Of a DNA stretch of 64,000 nt, positions 27,118-35,255 are shown piece by piece. A program made the position numbers and the translations under genes. Each line of letters opens with the position of its first letter. Position 1 is the stretch's first letter. Source of the DNA: Streptomyces sp. DSM 15324 (lineage in GTDB: Bacteria > Actinomycetota > Actinomycetes > Streptomycetales > Streptomycetaceae); NCBI RefSeq assembly GCF_001514285.1, contig NZ_KQ949023.1, positions 682,001 through 746,000 of the forward strand, in the 5' to 3' direction. Below the pieces are notes generated by a model that did no database searches, was not told the DNA's origin, and worked only from the letters and a program-made list of their open reading frames with translations.

Positions 27118-29411
27118 GCGAGCTCCTTTTGGGTTTGCGGTTGCTGCTGGGCAGTGGTCGGGGTAACCGCATCCGGTTTCTTCTCATGGCGGGAGGCAGC
27201 GCGGTCGGCGTGTGCTGCCTAGCCATGGTGCTTGCGATTCCCGGGATCTTGGCCGCGCAGGACGGACGCAAGGCGGCCCGCGAGTCGGAATGTCGTCGCG
27301 ACGAGAGCCGAGTTTGCGTTGGAGCTGGAAAAGCTCCACTTGAGCTCGAGCTCACTGATCCTTACGGCTCCCGGCCCATGACCCGCATCTTCCACGCACC
27401 GGGCGCCACCACCGTCCATCCAGCGCCGGGGCTAAGCGCGATGCCCGCTCCCGGCGAAGTGTTCGTCTCACCTCGACTGCACGAGGAGCTCAAAAAGGAG
27501 CCAGGTCTCATCCAGCTGGTTCCCGGGAGGGAACGGGGAATCATCGGCGCTCAGGGCCTGGCGCACCCTGACGAGTTGTATGCGTACATTGGTGTCAGTC
27601 GAGACAAGCTGAAGAACGGCGAGCCCGTTACGTCCTACGGCTGGCGGTTCACCAATGACGAAACAGTCGAGCCTTCAACGCTGGACATCGTGCGGTTCAC
27701 ACTCGCTGGTGTTGTACTTCTTCCGCTAACCGTCTATTTGTCCGTATGTGCGCGATTGTCAGCTTCTGCGCGGATCCGTCGCCTTGCTGCGCTACGGCTG
27801 CTCGGGCTGAGCAAGAAGGGCGTTCAACGCGTCAATGCAGCTGAGACGGTGGCTGCGGCGCTGCTTGGTGCCGTACTCGGTCTGAGTATCTATGCGGTCG
27901 CCAATCAGCTCATCTCCCGCATCGGTCTTCCTGGCTTCCGGTGGTACCCGTCAGATGGTGCGTTGTCCCTGTCCACCGTGCTCGTCTGCTTGGTCGGTTG
28001 TCCGGCGCTCGCGTGGGTCGCAGGAGTAGTGGGAGCCAGGAAGGCTGCGGCGAACCCGTTGGCTGTCCGGCGGAGTGCTATGGAGGAGCCTCCCGCCAAA
28101 TGGGGGTTGCTCCCGCTCCTGCCAGGACTGGGCATCGTTACCGGGTATTGCGTAGCAGGGGCAACAGGGCATGCGCCGAGGGACACATCGCTCTCATCGA
28201 TTCTCATGCCACTGGCCGTCACTCTGGTCGGTATTGGGCTCGTATTGTCGCTTCCTGTGCTCTCGCGAACTCTGGCCCGAATCCTGGCACGCGCCAGCCG
28301 CTCCTTGTCCCTCGGTCTGGCCATGAGGCGCAACGAGGTGGAACCGGGCGGGGCCCTGCGAGTAGCGACTGGCTTGGTGCTGTTGATCTACGCCGGATCG
28401 CTTGTGCAGGGCGTTCTCATCGAATTGGATCAGGTTTCCAAGAATACTGCTCCAGTGCAGACTTACGAACTCCCGCTCGATAGCGTCTCAAGAAAACGAC
28501 AACAGGAATTTGAGAAAGTCTCGGGAGTTCAGGGTCATGTGGTCGAGGCGAGCACATGGACGGACCTCAATGCCGACACGACAGAGGAAGCTGTCAGCGT
28601 CGTGATTGCCACGTGTGCTCAGTTGCACGGGGTCGCGCCTATGGTGAAAGGCTGCGTGAATGGGCGGCCTATGCGGTTGGTGGCCCCGAAGCAGGTATAT
28701 AACGAGGCCAGTAGGCCTGGAGAAATCTATCCGCTCCACCTACGCGACCAGGTAAATCGACGGCGTGTTTTCAAGGTTACGGTGCCGAAGGATGCGGTCC
28801 GCTACCAAGACAGCGCGGCAATCTCCATTGTCGAAAGCGGCGCCGTGCTCCTTCCGCCCTCTTCCCTTCCTGCCGGGTTCCGCCCCGAAAAATCTACTCT
28901 CGTCCTCCTCAGCAGCTCCGATCCTGCCACCGTCCGGGCTGTTCTGGACGACTTCGGTGCGGTCGATCCCACGGCCAGGGTGGAGACTCCCGGCGTTGTG
29001 GTCAGTGCCCTTCAACAGATCGCCGTGGTCAGGACGATCCTCGCTATGGGGATGGTCCTCGGCCTCATCATTGGCGTGGCTGCCTATCTTGTGGCCGCCA
29101 CCGACCGCGCTATCGAACGCCGACCGCAGGTCACCGCCCTGTCTCTCCTCGGCGCACGGCCCCGCACCTTGCGAGCTGTGCAGGTGACGCAAGTTGTCCT
29201 CCCCCTGGCTGCTGGTTTGGTGCTGGCCGTCATGGCTGGCAAGGCTGCCGAGTCCAGTTACCTGGTAACGGGGGGAGGAGCGATTTTCTGGGACGGGGAC
29301 GGGGTGCCGTTGTTGCTGGCCTGTGCTCTTGGGGCTGTCGTGATTGCCGGCCTTGGGTCTCTGCCGCTGATCGGCCGGCGTATCGATCCCGAGCTCATCC
29401 GACGGGACTGA
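27114..29411 (+). CDS. FtsX-like ABC transporter permease
   Basis: A 765-aa membrane subunit of the adjacent ATPase. Helix 1 lies near residues 18-45, followed by a ~150-residue extracytoplasmic domain. A helix group at ~195-290 includes the FtsX signature ASARIRRLAALRLLGLSKKGV, then further helices (~325-420), a second large extracytoplasmic domain (~440-640), and three final helices with RPQVTALSLLGARPRTLRAV. Such permeases move peptides or lipoproteins, or sense antimicrobial peptides, rather than importing nutrients; the substrate is unknown. It starts inside the ATPase stop (ATGA overlap). Codon use is relaxed (many GTT, CTT and TAT codons), unlike the flanking core genes. Confidence 0.9.
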   Translation: MSELLLGLRLLLGSGRGNRIRFLLMAGGSAVGVCCLAMVLAIPGILAAQDGRKAARESECRRDESRVCVGAGKAPLELELTDPYGSRPMTRIFHAPGATTVHPAPGLSAMPAPGEVFVSPRLHEELKKEPGLIQLVPGRERGIIGAQGLAHPDELYAYIGVSRDKLKNGEPVTSYGWRFTNDETVEPSTLDIVRFTLAGVVLLPLTVYLSVCARLSASARIRRLAALRLLGLSKKGVQRVNAAETVAAALLGAVLGLSIYAVANQLISRIGLPGFRWYPSDGALSLSTVLVCLVGCPALAWVAGVVGARKAAANPLAVRRSAMEEPPAKWGLLPLLPGLGIVTGYCVAGATGHAPRDTSLSSILMPLAVTLVGIGLVLSLPVLSRTLARILARASRSLSLGLAMRRNEVEPGGALRVATGLVLLIYAGSLVQGVLIELDQVSKNTAPVQTYELPLDSVSRKRQQEFEKVSGVQGHVVEASTWTDLNADTTEEAVSVVIATCAQLHGVAPMVKGCVNGRPMRLVAPKQVYNEASRPGEIYPLHLRDQVNRRRVFKVTVPKDAVRYQDSAAISIVESGAVLLPPSSLPAGFRPEKSTLVLLSSSDPATVRAVLDDFGAVDPTARVETPGVVVSALQQIAVVRTILAMGMVLGLIIGVAAYLVAATDRAIERRPQVTALSLLGARPRTLRAVQVTQVVLPLAAGLVLAVMAGKAAESSYLVTGGGAIFWDGDGVPLLLACALGAVVIAGLGSLPLIGRRIDPELIRRD

Positions 29412-29430
29412 CCGTCGAGGGGTTGGAGAA

Positions 29431-29468
29431 GAGAGGGGCGGCACACTCCCGGGGGTGTCGTCCCTCTC
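29431..29468 (+). terminator. Hairpin after the FtsX-like permease
   Basis: GAGAGGGGCGGCACAC (29431-29446) pairs imperfectly with GTGTCGTCCCTCTC (29455-29468), 20 bp after the permease stop. It is a plausible terminator for the three-gene cassette. Confidence 0.65.
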
Positions 29469-29585
29469 CTGTGTGGGGTCCATGGGGAGTTCCGGGTGTC
29501 CTTGCGCTGCTGGGGGCGGTCGCCAGGCGCAGGACAAGGGATTCGTGTGTATGAGTTCGAGGGAGCGTGGGCCCTGGGGTGGAGG

Positions 29586-30130
29586 TCAACGTCCTGCATA
29601 ACCCGGGGCGTACTCCTCTGTGTGGTGTGGGGCGAAGTCGTCCGGCATGGAGGTCGTGTCCAGGTAGAACCACTTGGCGGTGGGGCCGGGGGGGTGGAGG
29701 TGTGCGGCGGGGGAGGGGGGTGGGGTGGGCCGGTTTCGGAGGGGGCGGTGGGCCAGTCGGTTTCCGTGGGCCGGTTGTGGGTGGGGCGTGAGGGGTGGGG
29801 CTGGTTGGGAGAGGGATGGTGGTCCGGGGTGAGTGTGCCCGGCAGTAGGAGTTCCACCCGGGTGCCCTTGGCTCGTTGTTGGGTCGTGAACTGGTTCACC
29901 TGGCTGCGGCACGCGTGGTCCAGGTGGGTGACGCCGGTCAGGTCGAGGCGGATGCGGGGTTTGCCGGATTCGGCGGCCGACTCCAGGGCCTCGATCACCT
30001 GCGGCAGGCGCAGGAAGGTCGCGTTGCCAGTCATGACCACCTTCGCCGTGTCCTCCTCCAGGTGCTGCCACCAGGGACGCCGTGATCTCCGTGGCCAGGT
30101 CGGGCTCCGCGGCCTTCGCCGGGCACTGGG
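29586..30130 (-). pseudogene. Frameshifted remnant with a STAS domain (SulP-type anion transporter C-terminus?)
   Basis: In one frame the stretch reads a clean STAS fold: WWQHLEEDTAKVVMTGNATF, LRLPQVIEALESA, IRLDLTGVTHLDHACRSQV. STAS domains like this end SulP anion transporters and occur in anti-anti-sigma proteins. Upstream, DLATEITASLV is in another frame. Downstream, KWFYLDTTSMPDDFAPHHTEEY ends at a stop in a third. Frameshifts on both sides mean the original protein is no longer made. The middle is Pro/Thr-rich, repetitive junk. The assignment to SulP is inferred from resemblance and from the carbonic anhydrase remnant next to it. Confidence 0.6.
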
Positions 30131-30205
30131 CCATATTCTTCACAGGGTTCTTCGTCTTCGGGGTCCGGGCCCTCGCTCCCCTTGTCCTTGTGGCGTGCGC
30201 GCCGC

Positions 30206-30345
30206 TCATGCCGCGTGCACCCGGAACAGGCCGTCTTCGTCCAACTCGTGCACCCGGCCGGTGTCCACCTCGTAGTACCAGCCGTGCAGCCGCAGCCGAC
30301 CACTGTCCAGCCGACGTCGAGCGGACGTCGAGTTGCATGTCATGG
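30206..30345 (-). pseudogene. C-terminal remnant of a beta-carbonic anhydrase
   Basis: About 40 residues, RRRLDSGRLRLHGWYYEVD then TGRVHELDEDGLFRVHAA and a stop, match the end of beta-class carbonic anhydrases (RLRLHGWYYEVDTG is the typical last strand). The zinc ligands and the whole N-terminal part are absent. At its upstream end it abuts a histidine kinase fragment on the opposite strand, which marks a deletion or rearrangement joint near 30330-30340. Confidence 0.65.
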
Positions 30346-30671
30346 ACAAGGGGCCCGGGATGACCGAGGAGCAGCGCCGCCGTGCGTTCGAGCGCTTCTG
30401 GCGCGCCCCGGGCGCCCCGAAGGGCGGTACGGGGCAGGGGCTGGCCCTGGTGCAGCGGCTGGCCCATGCGAGCGGGGGCGAGGCGGTGCTGCGGTGGGCG
30501 CCGCTCGGCGGTCTCGACGCGGTGGTCCGGCTGCCGGTGGCGCCGGACCGGGCCGGCGGCGGTCCGGGGGTCCCGTCGCAGGGCTTGAGGAGACCGCTCC
30601 AGACGGCCGCCCCCGGGCGGGCGGCGCTGACGGCGTACGGAAGGACCGACGGCGACCCGGGTCGACGCTGA
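30330..30671 (+). pseudogene. C-terminal fragment of a sensor histidine kinase
   Basis: The frame reads HVMDKGPGMTEEQRRRAFERF, then WRAPGAPKGGTGQGLALVQRL and ASGGEAVLRW. These are the G1 (DxGxG) and G2 (GTGxGL) boxes of a HATPase_c domain. The sensor, membrane helices, phospho-acceptor His and N-box are all missing, and no start codon with a ribosome site is present. It follows directly on the oppositely oriented carbonic anhydrase remnant, so it is a truncated relic. The GTGLGL Leu is Gln here. Confidence 0.72.
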
Positions 30672-30930
30672 CCCGGGTCACCGTGGGGCCCACCGCCGCC
30701 GGTGGGGCTCACGCCTGCCGGTGGGGCTCACGCCTGCCGGTGGGGTTGGCCGTCTCCGGTGGGGCTCACGCCTGCTGGTGTGGTTCCCCGCCGCCCTCGG
30801 GGCTTGCCCCCCGCCGGTGGGGTTCCCCGTCTCCGGTGCGGTTCAGGCCCGCCGGTGTGGCTCCCCGCCGCTCCCGGGGCTCACCCCCTCCGGTGGCGCT
30901 CGCCGCCGCCCGCGTGGCTTCCCCGCCGGC
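30672..30930. repeat. Degenerate GC-rich tandem repeat between the kinase remnant and nirD
   Basis: A unit of about 19 bp, close to GCCGGTGGGGCTCACGCCT, recurs head to tail at least three times near 30700-30775 and then continues in more diverged form (CCGGTGGGGTTCCCCGTCT, CCGGTGTGGCTCCCCGCCG and similar) up to the nirD stop. No gene is supported in it. Confidence 0.7.
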
Positions 30931-30938
30931 TCGCGTGG

Positions 30939-31292
30939 TCAGGCCGCCGCGCGTACCTCGTACGTCGCGATGCGTACCGTCTCGTCGTCCAGGCACTCCC
31001 CCGACACCAGGTCGAAGCGCTGCTTGAGCAGCGGCGAGGCGACGAACGGGCGGCCCCGGTGGGTGCCGGTCAGGCCGCGGGAGAGGACCGCCGCGCCGCT
31101 GAACGGGTCACGGTTGTCGACGGCGTACAGCTCGCCCGCGCGGTCGCGGAAGAGGGCGACCTGGCGGCCGTCGGGCAGCAGGGCGGCCACGCCGCGGCCG
31201 GGGGTCAGCGCGGTCAGGTCGCAGACGGTGAACCAGTCCTTGTCCAGGCGGAGTTGGATTTTGAGGTCGGTCGTCTCGGGGGCCAGGGTCAT
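30939..31292 (-). CDS. nirD: Nitrite reductase small subunit
   Basis: A 117-aa Rieske-fold partner of the NirB nitrite reductase in assimilatory nitrite-to-ammonia reduction. It has WFTVCDL, ALFRDRAGELYAVDNRDPFSGA and the C-terminal SPLLKQRFDLVSGECLDD strand order of NirD, and like other NirD proteins lacks the Cys/His pairs that hold a Rieske cluster. The ATG at 31292 overlaps the nirB stop by 4 bp (ATGA). It is the last gene of the three-gene nir operon. Confidence 0.93.
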   Translation of the reverse strand: MTLAPETTDLKIQLRLDKDWFTVCDLTALTPGRGVAALLPDGRQVALFRDRAGELYAVDNRDPFSGAAVLSRGLTGTHRGRPFVASPLLKQRFDLVSGECLDDETVRIATYEVRAAA

Positions 31293-33892
31293 CGCTGGGC
31301 GCTCCCTTCCAGGGGACGGTGGCCGATGGTCAGCAGCGGCAGGTCGGGCTTGATCTGGTCGCGCTCGGGGACGAAGCCGACGACCGGGTCGGGGGTGTCG
31401 GGCGCGTTGACGAAGGACACGAACCGGGCGAGCTTCTCTGGGTCGTTGATGGTGGTGGCCCACTCGTCGGCGTAGTGCGCCACGTGGTCCGCCATCAGCG
31501 ACTCCAGCTCCTCGCAGATCCCGAGGGAGTCCTCCACGACCACGTCACGGACGTGGTCGAGGCCGCCGGGGATCCGCTCCAGCCAGGTGGAGGTGCGCTC
31601 CAGACGGTCCGCGGTGCGGATGTAGAACATCAGGAAGCGGTCGATCAGCCGGATCAGTTCGGCGTCGGTGAGGTCCTGGGCGAGCAGGTCCGCGTGGCGC
31701 GGGGTGGCGCCGCCGTTGCCGCCGACGTACAGGTTCCAGCCGTTGGAGGTGGCGATGACGCCGAAGTCCTTCGACTGGGCCTCGGCGCATTCGCGGGCGC
31801 AGCCCGAGACGGCGGACTTGAGCTTGTGGGGGGAGCGCAGGCCCCGGTAGCGCAGCTCCAGGTCGATCGCCATGCGGACGGAGTCCTGGACGCCGTAGCG
31901 GCACCAGGTCTGGCCCACGCAGGACTTGACGGTTCGGAGGGACTTGCCGTACGCGTGGCCGGACTCGAAGCCGGCGTCCACCAACCGGGTCCAGATGAGA
32001 GGGAGTTGCTCGACTCGGGCGCCGAACATGTCGATCCGCTGACCGCCGGTGATCTTCGTGTAGAGGCCGAAGTCGCGGGCGATCTCGCCGATCACGATCA
32101 GGCCCTCGGGGGTGATCTCACCGCCGGGGATGCGCGGGACGACGGAGTACGAGCCGTTCTTCTGGAGGTTGGCGAGGAAGTGGTCGTTGCTGTCCTGGAG
32201 CGCCGCCTGCTCGCCCTCCAGGACATAGCCGCTCGCACCGATCGTGGGGGCCAGCGAGGCGATGATCGAGGCGATGGCCGGCTTGCAGATCTCGCAGCCG
32301 TCGCCGCCCCGGGCCTCCTCGCGGCCGTACCGGTCCAGCAGGCCCTGGTAGGTGTTGATGCGCAGGGCGAGGACGATCTCGTACAGCTCCTCGCGGGTCT
32401 GGGTGAAGCAGCCGCACAGGCCCTTGTCGACCTCGACGCCGGACGCCTCCAGTTCTGCGGTGACCAGCCGGCCGAGGACCTTGACGCAACTGCCGCAGCC
32501 CGTACCTGCCTTGGTGCACTTCTTGACCTCGGGCACGGTGGTGCAGGAGTGCTCGGTCACCGCGCCGCGGATCGCGCCCTTGCTGACGTTGTGGCAGGAG
32601 CAGATGATCGCGTCGTCGGGGAGGGCGGACGGGCCGAGCTGGGCGCCGCCGCTCGCGCCGGCCGGCAGGACCAGCGACTCGGGGGAGACCGGCGGGACGG
32701 ACCCGGTGAACGCCTTCAGCGTGCCGTACGCCTCGGCGTCGCCGACCAGGATGCCGCCGAGCAGGGTGCCGTCCCGGCCGATGACCAGCTTCTTGTACAG
32801 GCCCGCGCGGGAGTCGGAGTAGACGACGTCGAGGCAGTCGGCGGTGGTGCCGTGCGCGTCGCCGAAGGACGCCACGTCCACTCCGAGCAGCTTCAGCTTG
32901 GTGGACAGGTCGGCGCCGGTGAAGGCGGCCTCGTCGGCGGCGATGGTCGCCGCGGCCGTCTCGGCCTGCTCGTAGCCGGGGGCGACCAGGCCGTAGACCC
33001 GGCCGTCCGCCGCCAGCGCGCACTCGCCGATCGCGAACACGTGCGGGTCGTTCGCCGTACGGCACTGCGCGTCGACCGCGATGCCGCCGCGCTCGCCGAC
33101 GGTGAGGCCGCAGTCCCGGGCGAGCTGGTCCCGCGGCCGGACACCGGCGCTGAACACCACCAGGTCGGTGGCGAGTTCGGAGCCGTCGGACAGCTTCATC
33201 CCGGTGACGGCACCGGTCTCGTCGACCACGATCTCCTGGGTGCCCACGCCCGTGTGGACGCTCAGGCCCATCTCCTCGATGGTGCGCAGCAGGGCCGCGC
33301 CGCCGCCCTCGTCGACCTGGACGGGCATCAGCCGGGGCGCGAACTCCACGATGTGGGAGGTGAGTCCGAGGCCCTTGAGGGCGCCGGCCGCCTCCAGGCC
33401 GAGCAGGCCGCCGCCCACCACGGCACCCGTCGTCGCGGTCCTGGCGTACTCCTCGATCGCGAGGAGGTCCTCGATGGTGCGGTAGACGAAGCAGCCCCGG
33501 GCGTCCTGGTGGGGGACGGGCGGGACGAAGGGGAACGAGCCGGTGGCGAGGACGAGGGTGTCGTAGGCGACGACCCGACCGGACTTCGCGGTCACCGTCC
33601 GGGCCGTGCGGTCGACCGTGACGGCCGGGTCGCCGACGTACAGCTCGATGCCGTGGGCCGCGATGAACTCCATGTCGGTCAGGGAGAGGTCCTCGGGCGT
33701 CCTGCCCGAGAAGTACGAGGTGAGCGCCACGCGGTCGTACGCGGGGCGGGGCTCCTCGCAGAGCACCACCACGCGGTGCGTGGCGGTCAGGCCGCGCTCG
33801 GCGAGCGCTTCCAGGAAGCGCTGGCCGACCATGCCGTGGCCGACGAGCACGATCGTGGGGGTGGCCTCCGTGGCCTCCGGGGTGGCGGTCAT
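31289..33892 (-). CDS. nirB: NAD(P)H-dependent assimilatory nitrite reductase, large subunit
   Basis: Reduces nitrite to ammonium with NAD(P)H in the cytoplasm. The 867-aa protein has, in order: an FAD/NAD-binding reductase half (GHGMVGQRFLEAL at ~16, GGGLLGLEAAGAL near 160); a BFD-like [2Fe-2S] module (CSCHNVSKGAIR near 430, GTGCGSC); and the sulfite/nitrite reductase domain with siroheme-[4Fe-4S] ligands SCVGQTWC near 655 and GCARECAEAQSKD near 700. All four cluster cysteines are present. It shares 1 bp with the upstream flavoprotein gene (TGATG). Siroheme could come from the chelatase encoded at 50.9 kb. Confidence 0.96.
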   Translation of the reverse strand: MTATPEATEATPTIVLVGHGMVGQRFLEALAERGLTATHRVVVLCEEPRPAYDRVALTSYFSGRTPEDLSLTDMEFIAAHGIELYVGDPAVTVDRTARTVTAKSGRVVAYDTLVLATGSFPFVPPVPHQDARGCFVYRTIEDLLAIEEYARTATTGAVVGGGLLGLEAAGALKGLGLTSHIVEFAPRLMPVQVDEGGGAALLRTIEEMGLSVHTGVGTQEIVVDETGAVTGMKLSDGSELATDLVVFSAGVRPRDQLARDCGLTVGERGGIAVDAQCRTANDPHVFAIGECALAADGRVYGLVAPGYEQAETAAATIAADEAAFTGADLSTKLKLLGVDVASFGDAHGTTADCLDVVYSDSRAGLYKKLVIGRDGTLLGGILVGDAEAYGTLKAFTGSVPPVSPESLVLPAGASGGAQLGPSALPDDAIICSCHNVSKGAIRGAVTEHSCTTVPEVKKCTKAGTGCGSCVKVLGRLVTAELEASGVEVDKGLCGCFTQTREELYEIVLALRINTYQGLLDRYGREEARGGDGCEICKPAIASIIASLAPTIGASGYVLEGEQAALQDSNDHFLANLQKNGSYSVVPRIPGGEITPEGLIVIGEIARDFGLYTKITGGQRIDMFGARVEQLPLIWTRLVDAGFESGHAYGKSLRTVKSCVGQTWCRYGVQDSVRMAIDLELRYRGLRSPHKLKSAVSGCARECAEAQSKDFGVIATSNGWNLYVGGNGGATPRHADLLAQDLTDAELIRLIDRFLMFYIRTADRLERTSTWLERIPGGLDHVRDVVVEDSLGICEELESLMADHVAHYADEWATTINDPEKLARFVSFVNAPDTPDPVVGFVPERDQIKPDLPLLTIGHRPLEGSAQR

Positions 33893-35106
33893 CAGGAGCC
33901 TCCGTCGTGGGTGAGCAGGTGGAGCAGGGGGCCGCCGTCGGACGGGAGCGGCTCTGCTCCCTCCCAGGCGCGCGCCAGCGCGCCGACGGTGCCGAGTGCG
34001 CCGACGAGGACCCCACCGACCAGGCGGTCGTCGCGGACGACGACCTTGCGGTAGGTCCCCCGGGTGGCGTCGGCGAGCTGGACGACGTCGTCGCCGGGGC
34101 GCGGCTCGGTCTCGCCGAACGCGGCGAGGTCGAGGACGCCGTTCCCGGAGAGGGTGAGCCGGGTGAGGGCGCGGGTGCCGGTGTAGCGGGCGGCCGGGTC
34201 GCCGGCGAGCGACTCGGCCAGGATGTCGGCCTGTTCGAGCGCCGGGGCGGCGAGGCCGTACACGGTTCCGTCGTGCTGGGCGCAGTCCCCGATCGCGCGG
34301 ATGTGCGGGTCACAGGTGCGCAGCGTGTCGTCGACGAGGATGCCCTGGTGGACGGCGAGCCCCGCCTCCTTGGCGAGCCCGGCGCGCGGGGAGACCCCGC
34401 AGGCCAGCACCACCAGGTCGGCGTCGAGCGCGTAGCCGTCGGACATCTCCACGGAGCGGACCGCGCCGCCGACGCAGCGCACGTCGCGGACCCGGCACTC
34501 GGTGTGCACCTCGACGCCCAGGTCGGTGAGGTGCCGGCGCACCAACCGCGAGGCGGTGGGGTCGAGCTGACGCTCCATCAGTCGCTCGGACTGCTGGGCC
34601 AGGACGACCTGGGCGCCGCGCGTGGCGAGGGCCCGGGCGGCGGACACCCCGAGGAGTCCGCCGCCGATGACGACGGCCCGCGCGCCCGGCCGTACGGCCT
34701 TCGACAGACCGAGGCAGTCGTCCAGGGTGCGGAACGCGTGGACGCCCTCGGGCAGCACGTGGTCCGGGGTGAACAGACCGCGCAGGGGCGGCAGTACGGG
34801 GTTGGAGCCGGTGGCCAGGACCAGCGTGTCGTATGCGATCTCCGAGCCGTCCGCGCAGGTGAGGGTGCGCCGGGTGCGGTCGATGCCGGTGACCTTGGCC
34901 CGGAGCAGTCCGGCGGGCGCGGGCAGCGCGATCACCTCGGGGGCGTACCGGCCGGCCAGCACCTCGGCGAGCAGGACCCGGTTGTACGGGCGGTGCTCCT
35001 CGTCGCCGACGAGCAGCGCGGGCACGCCCAGCTCACCGAGCCGGCGGGCGAGTCGGACGCCCGCGAGGCCGGCGCCGATCACCACCACACGCGAATTCGA
35101 GGTCAT
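33892..35106 (-). CDS. FAD/NAD(P)-dependent oxidoreductase, first gene of the nir operon
   Basis: A 404-aa pyridine-nucleotide disulphide oxidoreductase-type flavoprotein. Landmarks are an FAD motif VVIGAGLAGVRLARRL at the N-terminus, ATGSNPVLPPLRG, an NAD motif GGGLLGVSAARAL near residue 147, and AIGDCAQHDGTVYGLAAPALEQA, which is the same pattern as in NirB. It resembles the N-terminal half of NirB (about 1-400), so it may pass electrons to nitrate or nitrite reductase in the assimilatory pathway. That role is inferred from operon position. Translation is coupled to nirB by a 1-bp overlap. Confidence 0.88.
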   Translation of the reverse strand: MTSNSRVVVIGAGLAGVRLARRLGELGVPALLVGDEEHRPYNRVLLAEVLAGRYAPEVIALPAPAGLLRAKVTGIDRTRRTLTCADGSEIAYDTLVLATGSNPVLPPLRGLFTPDHVLPEGVHAFRTLDDCLGLSKAVRPGARAVVIGGGLLGVSAARALATRGAQVVLAQQSERLMERQLDPTASRLVRRHLTDLGVEVHTECRVRDVRCVGGAVRSVEMSDGYALDADLVVLACGVSPRAGLAKEAGLAVHQGILVDDTLRTCDPHIRAIGDCAQHDGTVYGLAAPALEQADILAESLAGDPAARYTGTRALTRLTLSGNGVLDLAAFGETEPRPGDDVVQLADATRGTYRKVVVRDDRLVGGVLVGALGTVGALARAWEGAEPLPSDGGPLLHLLTHDGGS

Positions 35107-35129
35107 GCCCTTGAGCGTGCGGTGCGGAG

Positions 35130-35167
35130 GTTACCCGGTCGCATCACGGCTGTTTCCCCGGAGGAAC
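35130..35167 (-). promoter_or_regulatory. GlnR-like phased elements upstream of the nir operon
   Basis: On the coding strand the segment reads GTTCC-n6-GAAAC-n6-GATGC-n6-GTAAC, four pentamers with exact 11-bp phasing, as in Streptomyces GlnR boxes (gTnAC-n6-GAAAc repeats). The last GTAAC begins (plus-strand GTTAC at 35130) 24 bp before the first start codon. GlnR control of nirB is established in S. coelicolor; its action here is inferred. TAACCT within it could also serve as a -10 element. Confidence 0.55.
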
Positions 35168-35255
35168 GCTGCCCTCAGCGGGGGAGGGGCGGGGGTGTGA
35201 GGGTTTCCGAGGGGTGCGTGGCCTGTGCATTCATACGGGCCGTAGGGTCCTGACC

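Noticed and set aside
29258..30040. 260-residue minus-strand frame with a STAS start treated as an intact gene
   Set aside because: Only its first ~70 residues look like protein; the rest is the shadow of the permease gene plus Pro/Thr-rich noise, and coding-like pieces continue in other frames.
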